The notes under the pieces: generated by a model
Told to the model about the DNA's origin: nothing
What the model saw: only the letters and a program-made list of their open reading frames with translations
Database searches by the model: none
Shown: piece by piece, positions 1 through 12,030 of the stretch
Position numbering within the stretch: position 1 is the stretch's first letter
How the letters are laid out: every line of letters begins with the position of its first letter
Program-made: the position numbers and the translations under genes
Assembly: GCF_964656455.1 (NCBI RefSeq)
Contig: NC_135715.1
Span: 165,074,437 to 165,138,436, forward strand
From: Halichoerus grypus
Taxonomy: Eukaryota > Chordata > Mammalia > Carnivora > Phocidae
Length of the DNA: 64,000 nt
Direction: 5' to 3'

Positions 1-1221
1 TCCTGATGCTGGTGGTGGTGGTGGTGCTGGTGGTCCTGGTGATGGTGGTAATGGTGCTGGTGCTGATGGTGGTGGTCCTGATGCTGGTGGTGGTGGTGGT
101 GCTGGTGGTGCTGGTGCTGGTAGTGGTGGTGATGGTGGTGTTGATGCTTGTGGTGATGGTGCTGGTGCTGATGGTGGTGGTGGTGGTGGTGCTGGTGGTG
201 CTGGTGCTGGTAGTGGTGGTGATGGTGGTGTTGATGCTTGTGGTGATGGTGCTGGTGCTGATGGTGGTGGTGGTGCTGGTGGTGCTGGTGGTGGTGGTGG
301 TGGTGCTGGTGCTGGTGGTGCTGGTGGTGCTGGTGATGGTGGTAATGGTGCTGGTGCTGGTGGTGCTGGTGGTGCTGGTGGTGCTGGTGGTGGTGCTGGT
401 GCTGGTGGTGCTGGTGGTGCTGGTGATGGTGGTAATGGTGCTAGTGCTGGTGGTGGTGGTGGTGCTGGTGGTGCTGGTGGTGGTGGTGGTGGTGATGATG
501 GTGATGGTGGTAATGGTTCTAGTGCTGGTGCTGGTGATGGTGGTGATGGTGGTGTTGGTGCTGGTGGTGCTGGTGGTAGTGGTGCTGGTGGTGGTGATGG
601 TGGTAATGGTGATGGTGGTGGTGGTGATGGTGTGGTGGTAATGGTGCTAGTGCTGGTGCTAGTGGTGGTGCTGGTGGTGCTGGTGGTGGTGGTGGTGGTG
701 ATGATGGTGATGGTGGTAATGGTTCTAGTGCTGGTGCTGGTGATGGTGGTGATGGTGGTGTTGGTGCTGGTGGTGCTGGTGGTAGTGGTGCTGGTGGTGG
801 TGGTGATGGTGGTAATGGTGCTGGTGGTGGTGGTGATGGTGGTAATGGTGCTGGTGGTGGTGGTGCTGGTGCTAGTGCTGGTGATGATGGTGCTGGTGCT
901 GGTGCTGGTGGTGATGGTGGTAATGGTGCTGGTGGTGGTGGTGATGGTGTGGTGGTAATGATGCTAGTGCTGGTGCTAATGGTGGTGGTGCTGGTGCTAG
1001 TGCTGGTGATGATGGTGGTGGTGCTGGTGCTGGTGGTGATGGTGGTAATGGTGCTGGTGGTGGTGGTGATGGTGTGGTGGTAATGATGCTAGTGCTGGTG
1101 CTAGTGGTGGTGGTGCTGGTGCTAGTGCTGGTGATGATGGTGGTGGTGCTGGTGCTGGTGGTGATGGTGGTAATGGTGCTGGTGCTGGTGGTGGTGGTGC
1201 TGGTACTGGTGATGGTGGTGA
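1..1221. repeat. G/T-rich minisatellite built from GGT/GCT/GAT/AAT triplets
   Basis: The + strand is nearly free of C outside GCT triplets and consists of variants of GGTGCTGGT and GGTGATGGT. It has higher-order duplications: a 90-bp unit at 101-190 repeated at 191-280 with one difference; a longer block around 470-610 repeated 206 bp further on; and a 125-bp unit repeated from 901 to 1026 onward. The 206- and 125-bp periods are not multiples of three, so the array does not preserve a reading frame. The long open frames on both strands are by-products. The left end is outside the window and the right end passes into unique sequence at about 1221. Confidence 0.95.
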
Positions 1222-3435
1222 TGATAGGTCATGTGCCAGACACCGTGCAGAGTAAGCAGGGGGCACATTTAGAGGCAAGCTTGCTATCTTGGCCACACGT
1301 CTGTCTGTGTGATCAGACAGGTCATTGAGCACATCACACAAAGTCCACCTTTTCAGATTCAGTATTTGACCTTTCCTCCAAAAGCTGTTTTCTTTATAGG
1401 CCATATTAATTTTTAAAAAATTAAAAAAGGCTTTTTTTTCCCATATTGATTTTTAAATCTATTTTTGCAAATGTTCTCCCCCATGCCCTGAACGTCTTCT
1501 CTTCTCCTGGCAGGTGGATTCTTAGTCATCTTTTGGAATTTTCTTCAAACTGCACCTTGTCAGTGAAGTCTTGGTTCCTGTGGCCCCTGAGGCCCACTGA
1601 GGCTCTCAGCTCTCCCTGCTTCCCTGGAGACAGCAGCACCCTAGAAGACAGGGGCTGTGTCCCGGCCCCCTTTATGCACACAGTGGGACTTACCACCTGT
1701 GTGGGGAGTGAATGGATTAAAAAAAAAAAAAAAAAAAAAGGAAAATCCCAATATTAATGTTATTTGCTGGGTCCTTCATTAAATTCTATTAAACTGAATC
1801 TTGTCACATTGACTCACTATCAACTTATTTAATGACAATCAAATTGTGTCTAGAACATGGGGTAAGTGGTTCCTATCGGCTACTTTATTTTACAACAGGC
1901 TTTTGTTGCGGTTTGTATTTGTCTCATTGCTTATTTGGTGTTAGAACAGCCTTTTAGTGGTTACTGTCAGGTTCTTTTTAGTGTTTATAAAGTTGCTCAA
2001 GGAGGTACATTTATCACCTTTTTAAGGCCACGGTGGCATTAATGAACTCTTCTTTGCTGTTTAATATTCTTAATAGAGAATATGCCTAAGGGCCTATCTT
2101 ATTCCTCAGGAAGTAAGTTTTGCTTTTTTTTTTTACACTTTTGGGACCCAGAAATGAAAAAATTTTTCCCCTTGTACAAATTATTCATCAAAATCTTCAT
2201 GCAAAAATTAAGGCTTCAAGACACAGAATGAATTTAGGTTAAAGAGTATATGATACTTGTGTCAGAAGATAGAGGTTCTGCTGCAGATGATGGAGACCTC
2301 GTTTAACAAGAGAGAAATTTCTTTCTCTGTCATGTAGATGTCTGGATGCGGGAAGCCCAGATCAAGTATGATGACCCTGTTCTCCGTGATTGTTTGGGGT
2401 TTGGCGTGGTCTGCCGAGGTGTCAGGGATTTGGGCTCTTTCTTTCTCACTGCTTTGTATTTAAAATTTAATACTTGTTAATTTCCTTTTTATTTTGTGTT
2501 TTGGTTATGATAGTGATTATCCCATCAGTAGTTGTGCTTGGCTGGGGACCACTTCTTAGATGATTTGTGACATCACCGTACCTTAGGAATGAAGTCTGCA
2601 GGAAGGATATTTGTGAGCAGGGAGAGGGAGTGAGTGTAGGTGTTGCGTTTATCCTTCTTTGTTCGGTTGTTTTACTTTCTTTCTTTTTTTTTTTTTTTCT
2701 GGTTGGGGATAAAGGAGAATTTTATCTTGGGTGGTACTTTAACAAAACTACATTGATTTGTTAATTTACATTTTTCAAGATACTCCGTGAACTAAACAAA
2801 TCTTTAACACCTAGTACATATGACTCATCTTTAGATGAGATTATCTTTGTATTTTGAGTTAAGGTACAATAACGACAGTATTTGTAAATGTGTGACTTTT
2901 AAAGGGGGACAGAAACTCTGAGTATTCTCAAAGGGCAAGGTTCTAAGTGCTTTCTGAAGGTAAAAGGTTATGCTTTTGCATTTTACTGCCACATTCTGCT
3001 GATACACCATTTAGAGAAAGTTCCAATTTCTGATGAAGAGCAGAGTGCTGACATGATTTTTCACTTAGGTGTGCAGAAAGAATTGGTTAGCTTTGTGCAC
3101 AAAATAGGCTGAAATCAAGCCTTAATTAGTCAGACTTTTGCATAATTCATCATAGTCACTTTGAAAGTCCAGCTGAATATGCTCTTGATTTTTATCACAA
3201 TGGGTTCATTGTCTTTTATTAGTTCCTTGCTACACAGATATTTACGTCTTCCAAGTGAAGCCACGACAATGCACCTAGCAGCTTTTTAAAGAAATGGATT
3301 GTTACATAAGGATCCCAAAAGAAGTGCGTCAATCCATAAAAATGTTTTTCTTATTTAATATCATTGATATCAATATAATCAGCTTTAAAGACAGGAAAGT
3401 AAGCTAAGGTTCTTTCTGTCTCTTTGAATCCATAG
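1222..3435. other. intron, little recognised
   Basis: No coding exon is seen. There is a 21-A run at 1719-1739. The text before it (about 1580-1715, with AGACAGGGGCTGTGTCC) resembles an L2/MIR 3' end on the + strand, but weakly. The rest is A/T-rich unique intron ending at the polypyrimidine tract of the exon at 3436. Confidence 0.6.
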
Positions 3436-3512
3436 GCTGTCCATCTGGCCCAGGCAAGCTTCCAGATTGAAGCCTTTGGCTCCAAATTCATTCTTGACCT
3501 CACACTGAACAA
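3436..3512 (+). CDS. ADAM23: ADAM23 exon, pro-domain part 1
   Basis: A 77-nt exon of 25 codons plus two bases. It is preceded by a pyrimidine-rich stretch and CATAG, and followed by the strong donor GTAAGT. It reads AVHLAQASFQIEAFGSKF and then ILDLTLN, the start of the M12B propeptide domain (reprolysin family propeptide). It begins in phase 0 and leaves AA, which is completed to an Asn codon by the next exon. In ADAM proteins this domain assists folding and secretion and is removed by furin. In ADAM23 it precedes a metalloprotease-like domain without a working zinc site (family knowledge, not visible here). The upstream exon is outside the window. The paralogues ADAM22 and ADAM11 are the alternatives; I am confident of ADAM23. 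Confidence 0.93.
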
Positions 3513-4879
3513 GTAAGTATTTAGTTATAATGCTGCTAAGAAGCAAGTGCAATGAAACTTTACTTCATGATGATGGTTTAGTCAAAATAGTGTCTTTGTT
3601 GAAGCAACTGATATTTCCTAGCAGATTATATCATATGCACTTAAAGAAAAATATAAAAGTCTGAAGTTAATTCTGTCTTTTTTTTCTTTTCCTGAAAGAA
3701 AAGGCATTTAACATTTAACTTGTTTAAATATCTCAAATATAGTACTTAGGTATTATGATTTTAAATGGAATAAATATTTGAAGTAATGCTAGTTAATTAA
3801 ATGTTAACTATAATCACTACTATATATAGGAAGCATGATAAATTACTGACTCAAGTATAATTAGACTTCAGTCTAGAAATTTCTTCCATTTTACTTTTCA
3901 TTATGCAATTCACATAGCTTCTGTACGAAGAACAAAGAAAAGGATAACTTGCAATACCGATGTTGAGAAGGTTCTTTGCTTCGTAATTTTCTCTAATATG
4001 GTTTCTTAGAGATTTGGTCCTGATAAAAATTTACCCAGTTTTTCTCTGAGCATGTGTTTATGTTGATATTTAAATGCTGTTTCCTAAGTTGGAACCAGTT
4101 GTACAGATATCTTTGTACAAAGCACGAACAAGAGCTATTTACTAAAGCAGGACTCTTTAGCCTCTAAATGAGCTAGCAGTGAGCCTTTCTTTGGTGAAAG
4201 AGATTTCCTGTATGGTTTTCTGTAGTTGAGGGAGCTCCAGTCAGTATTTTAAATTCTTAGCAGTATTTTGACTAGGACTGCATCTTTGCCAAAAAAGTAC
4301 CATGTAGTGCTATCAGACACTATAACGTAGGTGACCACAGTCAATATCTGAGAAATTACAAAGGAATATAAAGAACAACTCTTAAATTTCTTGTACGCCA
4401 AATTCTGTGAGCTCTGCAGGAAAAAAATGCAGAGTCAGCCTGGGTGCTCCTTACTCAAGTGTTATTGCAGCTTTAAGTCAGAGTGAATCAGCAGAACTCA
4501 GAATTTCCTGTGGTAAAGGTGTTGCAGGTTTTCCTCTTTGAGTCTGCTGAGCATTGGTTGAATGTCTTTTCACCCTGCTGTGTCAGCACCGTACCTGCCC
4601 AAGAGATTTGTCTTGCCGAACCTTAGACTATGTTGAGTAGCAAGGAATGGCTAATTTTAGTTTGTTTAAGGCCCTCTATTCCTTTAACTCTTACTGCAAT
4701 GGAGACTCATTCCAGACTGAAGGGTGGTGATAGCAACCAACATCGCCATGTGTTTTGAACATGAAGACATCACGGCCACAGCAGAGCCCCCCAGTCACAT
4801 AACTGAGGAAGGCTCACATGGGATGTCCATTGGACATAGAGGTCTGAAGACACCTCAGAACATTATTTACCACTAGTAT
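3513..4879. other. intron, nothing recognised
   Basis: A/T-rich sequence without a recognisable repeat, RNA gene or exon. Confidence 0.5.
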
Positions 4880-5470
4880 TTAACATGCAGAGGAATCAAG
4901 TTGAGCACCTACTCTGAGTGGCCCTTGCCCTGAGGAGCTTATAGTCTAGTCGGGAAACGTTGATAGATAAATATATAATTTTAGAAGAGATTTATGTGAG
5001 ATTTGTTGTGCTAGAGATAAACATGGGGTGCTATGAGAGCACTAAAGAGGCAGCTCTGCAGGCAGGAGTAGTGTGAAAAGTCATCCTGGAAATGGTGATG
5101 GTTGAGCTAAATCTTGGAGGGCAGGAGTTCATGAGGAGAAGTGTTGGGGATGGGCGGGAAGGGGGGAGGAAATGGAGAGTTGTGTCTAGATAGAGGGAAG
5201 AGTGTGTACTAAGGAGGCAGGCACAGGTTGCTGTGTGGCATGTTAAGGAAGCATGAGATTTTCGTTGAACTTCATGGTAAATTACAAGGTTGAGGCAGAG
5301 GGACATAAGTCAGGATAGGTAGGCCCAGAGACAGCTCAAGTCATGGAAGATCTTGTATGTCATGCTTAAGAGCTTCGCCATTATCTCCTGGAGTCTGAAA
5401 AATGAAGTAAGGGTAATAAACAGAAGTCCTGTTCTCAGAAAGTGCTAAGAGGCATGGAGAGGGAATGCAC
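4880..5470 (-). repeat. L2 LINE fragment, antisense
   Basis: The text follows the reverse of the L2 3' half: GAGCACCTACTCTGAGTGG near 4900, GAGGAGCTTATAGTCTAGT, then the diverged AAGTCATCCTGGAAATGG block near 5080 and GGAAGATCTTGTATGTCATG near 5345. It is interrupted by an L1 3' end at 5489 and resumes at 6047. Confidence 0.65.
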
Positions 5471-5472
5471 TC

Positions 5473-6046
5473 AAGAAATCTTCAGTTGCTGTGGTACCTC
5501 ACGACGTGGATGGAGCTAGAGGGTATTATGCTAAGTGAAATAAGTCAATCAGAGAAAGACATATCATATGATCTCACTGATATGAAGAATTCTTAATCTC
5601 AGGAAACAAACTGAGGGTTGCTGGAGTGGTGGGGGGTGGGAGGGATGGGGTGGCTGGGTGATAGACATTGGGGAGGGTATGTGCTATGGTGAGCGCTGTC
5701 AATTGTGTAAGACTGATGAATCACAGACCTGTACCTCTGAAACAAATAATACATTATATGTTAAAAAAAAAAAAAAAGATAGTAGGAAGGGAAAAATGAA
5801 GGGGGGGAAATCGGAGGAGGAGACGAACCATGAGAGACTATGGACTCTGAGAAACAAACTGAGGGTTCTAGAGGGGAGATGGGTGGGGGGATGGGTTAGC
5901 CTGGTGATGGGTATTAAAGAGGGGACGTATTGAACGGAGCACTGGGTGTTATACGCAAACAATGAATCATGGAACACTACATCAAAAACTAATGATGTAA
6001 TGTATGGTGATTAACATAATATATTAAAAAAAGAAATCTTCAGTTG
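5473..6046 (+). mobile_element. 5'-truncated L1 with a double 3' UTR
   Basis: A target-site duplication of 16 bp, AAGAAATCTTCAGTTG, lies at 5473-5488 and 6031-6046. The insert (5489-6030) begins at the very end of ORF2 (ACGTGGATGGAGCTAGAGGG), runs through one 3'-UTR module ending in a 15-A run at 5762-5776, and then continues into a second, different 3'-UTR module that starts GGAAGGGAAAAATGAAG and ends in the terminal A-tail. The same two-module join is present at 37136-37695 and 57971-58772 (see findings). Confidence 0.9.
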
Positions 6047-6600
6047 ATAAAAATCATTAGGATTGCTTTGATGTGGATGACAAGGCAGAAAGAAGAGTTA
6101 AAGTTGACAGGTGGCTTGATCGGATAGCTAGGCAGAATGTTGTATCCAGCTGAGATGGGCAGCACAGGGAACAACTGGCTAAGTGCTGAAGAGAAAAGGA
6201 TGTGAAATTGGAATTGACTGAGGGGTTTGGGACATACATGAGGCCATGTCTAGGAGGTAGGTGGATGTAACAATCTGAAGCTCAGGGAAGAGATCGGGGC
6301 TGGGGATTGTAGAGAGTTATTTCCATATAATGTTAATGACCAGCATGGTTGTGAATGAGATTTCCCAGGGAGGGTAGGTAGAACAAGAACATAACTGGGA
6401 GGATAGTTAAGAGTTGAGGAGAGGAAGAGGAACCTATGAAGCGACAGAGACTGAGATGAGATCAACAGCACAAGGGCAGAATGTAGTTTTGAACCAGGAG
6501 GGAGAGTTCACTCCCAGACTGTGGGTGTGTGCAGGTAGAGATTGGTTTGCAGGTGAAGGGATGGCATTCAGGAAATGCCTCTTGAGATTTCCTTCTTGAG
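6047..6600 (-). repeat. L2 LINE fragment, antisense, continued
   Basis: This is the continuation of the L2 sequence before the L1. It matches the reverse L2 text of the kind GGATGTAACAATCTGAAGCTCAGGGAAGAGATC (diverged, near 6262-6294) and TGAGATTTCCCAGGGAGGG near 6355. The right limit is uncertain. Confidence 0.55.
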
Positions 6601-7640
6601 GACAGCGTTATCTGCCATAGGGATTGGGATGGACAGGGAGGGTGGGTTGAGGCTTGAGGAAAATGATGAAAATTTAGGCTAATTGCTGGGAGGGATGGGT
6701 GAGGAAGCTTACCAAGGTCATGTTGAAGAATGTATGAGCAACCGTCATCAGAAATGATGTGTTACATGTTGGTCTTTGAGTCATTCTTCCTGATGGTGTT
6801 TTTTTTTTTTTTCTTTTTTTCCTTAACCTGGGGTGCTCCATCACTGCAGCATGTGAGGGAAGGAAAGGAGGCAGGTTGTGGATCAAGGCTCAGGTTTTCT
6901 GCTGGTAGCATAGGGGAAGAAGAGTGGAGACACAGCTCTTTGAATACTGGTGAATAACTTGGGTAGTTAAGTATCAGGATCTGGGTTGGGCAAGAAGGGA
7001 GACGAGATCAGGTGGAGGCTTAGGGACTGAACCGCGAGAAAATGGAGGTCTCTGTAGGGAAAAGTAAATGCAGTGGGAGGGAAGCATGAGAACTGTCTGT
7101 ACTCCTGAGGTATCTCCTTGTGCAGTCTCGTGCCTTCTGAGCTCAGCATGAGTGTGCGATTCTGGTATGACCTAGAGATGGGGGAATTGTATAAGAGTAT
7201 GATATGTGTGGACCAGGGTACATCTCTAGTTTAAGTGACTTTCAATGGCTGGGATTAACTAAAAAGTCTGATCCATGTTAGAATAAGGAGAATTTTTAAA
7301 TCAGTCACAGAGGAACTGAAAGAGCTTTTGAGGAAAGAGGGATCTCATATCCATCATGGAGTGGCCACACTGCTTAAACAATTTAAAATTGTTGGAGAAT
7401 GGAAAAGGAAAAAGGTATATGCTAAGTATGTAATCTGGGTGAAGGAATGAAAGCATACAGTTATCAACATAAACTAATCGAAGCGGTGGCCATAGAATCT
7501 AAATGGTTAATGAACTCACCAGGCCTGGACTACCAGCTTGTGAAGACTACCCTGAGGTGGGTTCCTGAGAGGGAAGTCTTTTTGATTCTGTACTTTTATA
7601 GTTTGGACAAGTGAGGCCCTGGCTTGCTGAGGCATCTCAT
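6601..7640. other. intron, nothing definite
   Basis: G/A-rich sequence that may be further decayed L2. It has a T-run at 6799-6811. No exon or RNA gene is seen. Confidence 0.45.
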
Positions 7641-7649
7641 GGCCGAGAT

Positions 7650-8085
7650 GTGTGTTTTATTGGTTTGTTCACCAAATGTTGAGCGAGCATCTGTTGTATG
7701 CCTGGGACTGCAGTGGTGCTGATGCTGCTGGGAATAGGATGGGCAGGGTCCCCACCTCCCGTCATGGAGCTTTGTTCACTAAATAAAGACAGATCATATG
7801 TGATCAGAGGGGCAGCACGTGGGGGTGGCTAACATGATTTGGATGTCACAGAAGCCAGAAGGTCTGTCAGAGGAGGGACATTGAGCTGAAACTGATCGTC
7901 AAAGATGAGCCACAACCAAAGCTGGAAAGCTGAGGACAGTGGGGACAGTAAGTGCAGTGGAGGTAGACTGAGATGAGGTCAGAGAGGAAGCCATGTAGCT
8001 AGATCATGAAGGGCCATCATCCGTGGAGATGTGTTTGGTGGGAAGCCATTGGAGGGCAAGCATGGACGTCACCCCATTGGATTTA
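7650..8085 (-). repeat. L2 LINE fragment, antisense
   Basis: Diverged reverse L2 text: ACCAAATGTTGAGCGAGCAT, GTATGCCTGGGACTGCAGTG, CATGGAGCTTTGTTCACTA and near the end GAGATGAGGTCAGAGAGG and ATCATGAAGGGCC. The order agrees with L2 read backwards. Confidence 0.7.
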
Positions 8086-8494
8086 CATTTTATTTAGCCC
8101 AAAAAATCCTAGCTGTGGCCTCATAGGACTTTTGGTCATTTTCCTTTTAGGATACTCCCCTTTTCAATTTTGTTTTGTTTTTCTTCTAGAATAACTGTTT
8201 TTCCAAGTTCAGAATGTTTAAAAAGCTTTACTAGATTAACAGTGCTTAATGTGTATCGATCCTCGGAAGTCCTGGGGAGTCCAATGATTGTCTCCTTCAT
8301 ACTTGTGATTGGAATTATGCCAAAGCCCGTATTACCTACCATTAAATTTGCTGGTGTCTTCAGCAAATGTTTTAGGGAGTAACAGTAATCAGAGCTACAT
8401 AATGGTTGAGAGCACAGGTTCTGGAATCAAACAGACCTGGGTTTGAATCTGGGGGCTGCCATTTACTAGCCTTGTGACCTTGGGCAAGTTTCTT

Positions 8495-9082
8495 CTTTTT
8501 AATAACAGCTTGAATAACTCACATGCCATAAAATTCACTCCTTTAAAGTGTACCATTCAGTGGTTTTTGTTTTATTCACAGACTTGTACAATTACATCAC
8601 TGTCTAATTCCAGAACATTTCTGTTGCTCCACAGAGAAACCCTGTACATTTCCCTTTCCCCTCTTCCCCAAGCCCTTGGCAACCACTCATCTACTTTTTG
8701 TCTTTGTGGATTTGCCTATTCTGGACATTTCATATAAATGGATTCATACAACTTGTAGCCTTTTGTGACTGGCCTCTTTTACTTAGCATAATGTTTTCAA
8801 GGTTCTGTATTAAATAATATGCCATTGTGGGGCACCTGGGTGGCTCAGTCGGTTCAGTGTCTGACTCTACATTTTAGCTTGGGTCATGATCTCGGAGTTG
8901 TGGGATCGAGACCAGCATTGGCTCCTCACTGGGTGTGGAGCCTGCTTAAGGTTCTCTCTCTCCCTCTACCCCACCCTCCCTTGTGCGCACGCATGCTCTC
9001 TCTCTCACATACATGAATAAATAAATAAATAAATAAGGAAGTTCCTAGAAATAAATAATATGCCATTGTGTGGATATATTCT
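8495..9082 (-). mobile_element. old L1M 3' fragment, antisense, interrupted by a Can-SINE
   Basis: 8495-8829 reads as reversed L1M 3' UTR: GCCATAAAATTCACTCCTTT, ACCATTCAGTGGTTTTTG, TGGATTTGCCTATTCTGGAC. It resumes after the SINE with TATGCCATTGTGTGGATATA to about 9082. It sits inside a MIR. Confidence 0.8.
8812..9070 (+). mobile_element. Can-SINE, sense
   Basis: The body at 8830-9052 begins GGCACCTGGGTGGCTCAGTC (tRNA-like A box), has a CT-rich tract and ends in an (AAAT)n tail. An 18-bp target-site duplication AAATAATATGCCATTGTG is at 8812-8829 and 9053-9070. Confidence 0.95.
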
Positions 9083-9189
9083 TAACTTCTTAAGCTTTAG
9101 TTTTCTTCTTAAGCTGCAGGTTGTTGTAAGGATTGAATGAGATGGTGTGTGGTACTTATACATGTCTGCTTATTGGAAAGGGTGGGTTC

Positions 9190-9400
9190 AATGCTGTGGA
9201 CTGAATTGTGTCTCTCTAAAATTCCTATATTGAAGTCTTAACCTCCAACATGACTGTATTTGGAAATAGAGCCTATAAGGAGGTAATTAGGTTAAATTAA
9301 GTTATAGGGTGGATCCCTGATCTGATAGGATTAGTGTTCTTAAAAGAAGAGTCATCAGAAAGCCCTCTGTCTCTTCTGTCTGTGTGTGTTGGGGGATTCA
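9190..9400 (+). mobile_element. MLT1-type MaLR LTR, 5' part only
   Basis: Begins GCTGTGGACTGAATTGTGTC and continues through TATTTGGAAATAGAGCC, GGAGGTAATTAGGTTAAATT and GGATTAGTGTTCTTAAAAG, the usual order of an MLT1 LTR. The 3' half is missing or unrecognisable. Confidence 0.7.
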
Positions 9401-10655
9401 GCATTGAAGAATAGAGTCATTGATCTCATTGAGGTTCTGACCTGATGAGAACGGCACAAGTCCACTTCTGTTTCAGTCAGTATTTTTTCTGACTTTGTAG
9501 ATGAGAAGAGAGTGGTGTACTGTATGATCTTTTCCCTGCTGAAAGGGGACTGAAGAAAAAATTAGGAATAGTTGGGCCTGTGGTTAGTACACACTGAAGG
9601 TAATGAGCACCATTGGGCAGAACCTGACATCCACTGGGCCATAATCTGGGTATTAATAGATAGGGTTGCTTTATCTAAAATGATGGAACTAGGTTTTGAG
9701 AGCTTCTCACACTAGCATATCTGTTTCTGGGCAAGGTGGGGAATCCCTTGGTGCCTCTAGATTCCACTTAGCAATCAGAACAAATATTCAGATACTTGTT
9801 ATGGTAGCTCTTCTGCTTGGAACTGGGTAGCTAGGCTGAGTCAGTCTACCTCTGCGGGCTCATGGGAAAACCCCTTAGTCCAAGGCTCCAGCGACATTCT
9901 CCAATGTCACTTATTAGGAAAATTGTATCTCGGGTTCAAAGCTTGTCCTATACGGCCCCATCCTTTCATGTACATACTCTGTTGGCTAGAACATGGAGTG
10001 GTAACTGGCCCCCCAACAAAGGTTAAGCCTTCTGTACCCTCCAACAAACCCTACGGGAAGACACCACTAGACTGGATCATATTGAGATTTGGCCTTGGGA
10101 TACATACATAGGTAGTGGTGATATTTGACATTGAGCCACCAGGAATCTCAGAAAAGGAAAATCAGCGTAGCATGCCCAGCTGAGAGAAGTACACAGACCT
10201 CAACTACAGTGCTCTTCTATGCAGAGCTCATTGCATTGACTTGCAGTGATGTTTCCCTTCACCCAGGAATGGGGTTTGAGGTGTGTACTGATGAATGTGT
10301 GCAGAATGGTGGGGTGGTGCAAGGATGCAGATGATTGAAGTGGTTTTACTGTCACCATATGAAAACGGATGCACTCAAAGAAGTAGTAAGTGTAAAGGCA
10401 CAATGTAAACGTCAAAGTAATGCATTCAGTAAGGTAGTTCTGGATTGAGGAAAAAGTTTTTGTTCTGATTTTTTCTGGGCATCAGGGGTGTTCGATTTGA
10501 GATGAATACCTAGAAAATGCCGATTTAAAGAAATATATGCACATAGTAATTTGCTCATTAAAAGTAGTTCATGCAATGCTTTTGAAAGAAGAAAACAGCT
10601 ACACTGATGTAGTTTTGGTTAGGTTAAATAAAGAACCTGACTTTTGTGCTGATTA
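9401..10655. other. intron, unclassified
   Basis: No exon is seen. The stretch follows an MLT1 LTR fragment and could contain decayed MaLR internal sequence, but nothing in it could be recognised. Open frames here are short and unsupported. Confidence 0.4.
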
Positions 10656-10659
10656 TTAT

Positions 10660-10935
10660 GGTTAATTTATTCTTCATTCAGTCAACATTTACTGAGTATC
10701 TTGTTTGCATAAGATACTGTGCTGAGCAGCCCAGGGAATTCAGAGCTGTGTAAAAGAATTCTCCTCTTCGGGAACCCACAGTAGGAAAAATGAGATTAAA
10801 ATGTATACAAATAGTATTAAAACATGATAGGAAGTGAGGCCTTGGCGCTGAGGGGAGGTTTTCTGGGGAAGGCGGGATTTGATGTTCATCTTAAAGGGTG
10901 CTGTCTTGCCTTTGGGTGCCCAGGTAGCAGACCCT
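10660..10935 (-). repeat. L2 LINE fragment, antisense
   Basis: TTCATTCAGTCAACATTTAC, TGAGTATCTTGTTTGCAT and GGAGGTTTTCTGGGGAAGG follow the reversed L2 3' end. Confidence 0.7.
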
Positions 10936-11857
10936 GAGGCAAACACTCCAGGAAATACCTTCAGGGAGTGGGGATGTGAGATGTGGAAGAGAAGGGAGCC
11001 AAAAAAACCTGATTTCCCACTGTGGCTCATTCCTGCTGGGGGCACCCTGGCAGTTGGGGGATTCTTCCCCAGAATGTCATCCAACTGAGGGGCGAGGAAG
11101 CTGGAGTTTTGTCCACCAACTGCCAGTCTGTTGTCGGTTGAGGGCTGTTTCTGGGGCAATAATTCTCGAGTACTTCTGGTGCCTCCTCTTGGGTAGAGAA
11201 CATGCCCTGAGACCAGGAGTCTGGGTCTTCCCAGTCAGCTGCCTGCAGTGTGTTGAGGTGGCTGCTGAGGGCCCAGAGGGGCAGGGCAGAGTCTGCTGTG
11301 TCTGCATGCTTTCCACTTGGGGAGACGTCGGAGGGGGAAAAGTGTGTTGCACACAAGGGAAGTGCAGGACCAAAGGTGTGGGAGCAGGAGAGCCTCAGAT
11401 TCCTGTTGGGAGTGAGGACTGGTGAAGAAACTATCAAGGAGCAGATGGAAGGAGAACGGCCTGTTTGGATTCATTGGATTCTAAGTGGGAAATTTAGTCT
11501 CTTTCAGCTCTGCAGATTGGGAGATTTGAACTTAAATTTGGTTTGTAAGAAGGAACATGTAGAGAAGAGACAGGCCTCCTGCCCCATTTTCCTTTCATGA
11601 GTGAATAGGACCAGGAGTTAGGGGCTGTGGCTGGAGAAGAGTATGAGGCAGATGGCTTGTATGCTAGCCCGACACTGAGCTGTTCTGTCTTCCATCTCGG
11701 CTTGTGAATCTGTGGGACTTCTGAACCAAGATTGGCTGGCCAAGTGTGCCAGTGCTGACCCCCCCTACTTTCTGCCCATTGGTCCTAACTCAGAGGCTAA
11801 ATGCTCTATTTCCTGACTTCTGAGGTCTGCAGAAGGAAGGCTTTCTGCTACAGTAGC
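10936..11857. other. intron, G-rich, nothing recognised
   Basis: Slightly more GC-rich than its surroundings and therefore open on both strands for 70-149 codons. The frames overlap each other and show no family resemblance or exon signals. Confidence 0.5.
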
Positions 11858-12030
11858 AATAATGGTGATGGACCCTCTGCTAAGCCCTTTACCCATTTTC
11901 TCCTATTTAAATACCTTTAGAACCCCGTGAGGAAGATGTGATAATCCCCATTTTACAGCCGAGCAGCTTGAGGCCTGGGGAGATTTAGTCACATGTTGGG
12001 ATTCAGCATGGGCTGTCAGTCTGGAGCCTT
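11858..12030 (-). repeat. MIR fragment, antisense
   Basis: Contains CTGCTAAGCCCTTTACCC, CCCCGTGAGGAAGATGTGAT and ATCCCCATTTTACAGCC in the order expected for a reversed MIR. Confidence 0.75.

Larger units (their letters stand above)
8396..9165 (+). repeat. MIR SINE split by an old L1 and a Can-SINE
   Basis: The left arm is at about 8396-8494 (GAGAGCACAGGTTCTGGAATC, then TGTGACCTTGGGCAAGTTTC). The right arm is at about 9083-9165 (GGTTGTTGTAAGGATTGAATGAG). Between them lies an L1M fragment that itself contains a Can-SINE. Confidence 0.8.

Noticed and set aside
6..1404. Long open frames on both strands in the G/T-rich array (for example 6-641 and 632-958 on +, 997-1404 on -)
   Set aside because: They are composed only of Val/Leu/Met or His/Pro/Ala triplet translations, duplicate in units that are not multiples of three, and lack any exon signal. 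They are a product of repeat composition.
2330..2400. Short frame near 2340 considered as an upstream ADAM23 exon
   Set aside because: No acceptor/donor pair in the right phase and no ADAM-like peptide.
10740..11600. Overlapping open frames of up to 149 codons on both strands
   Set aside because: They overlap each other in several frames, follow local GC content, and show no domain, splice pattern or similarity I recognise. Partly L2-derived.
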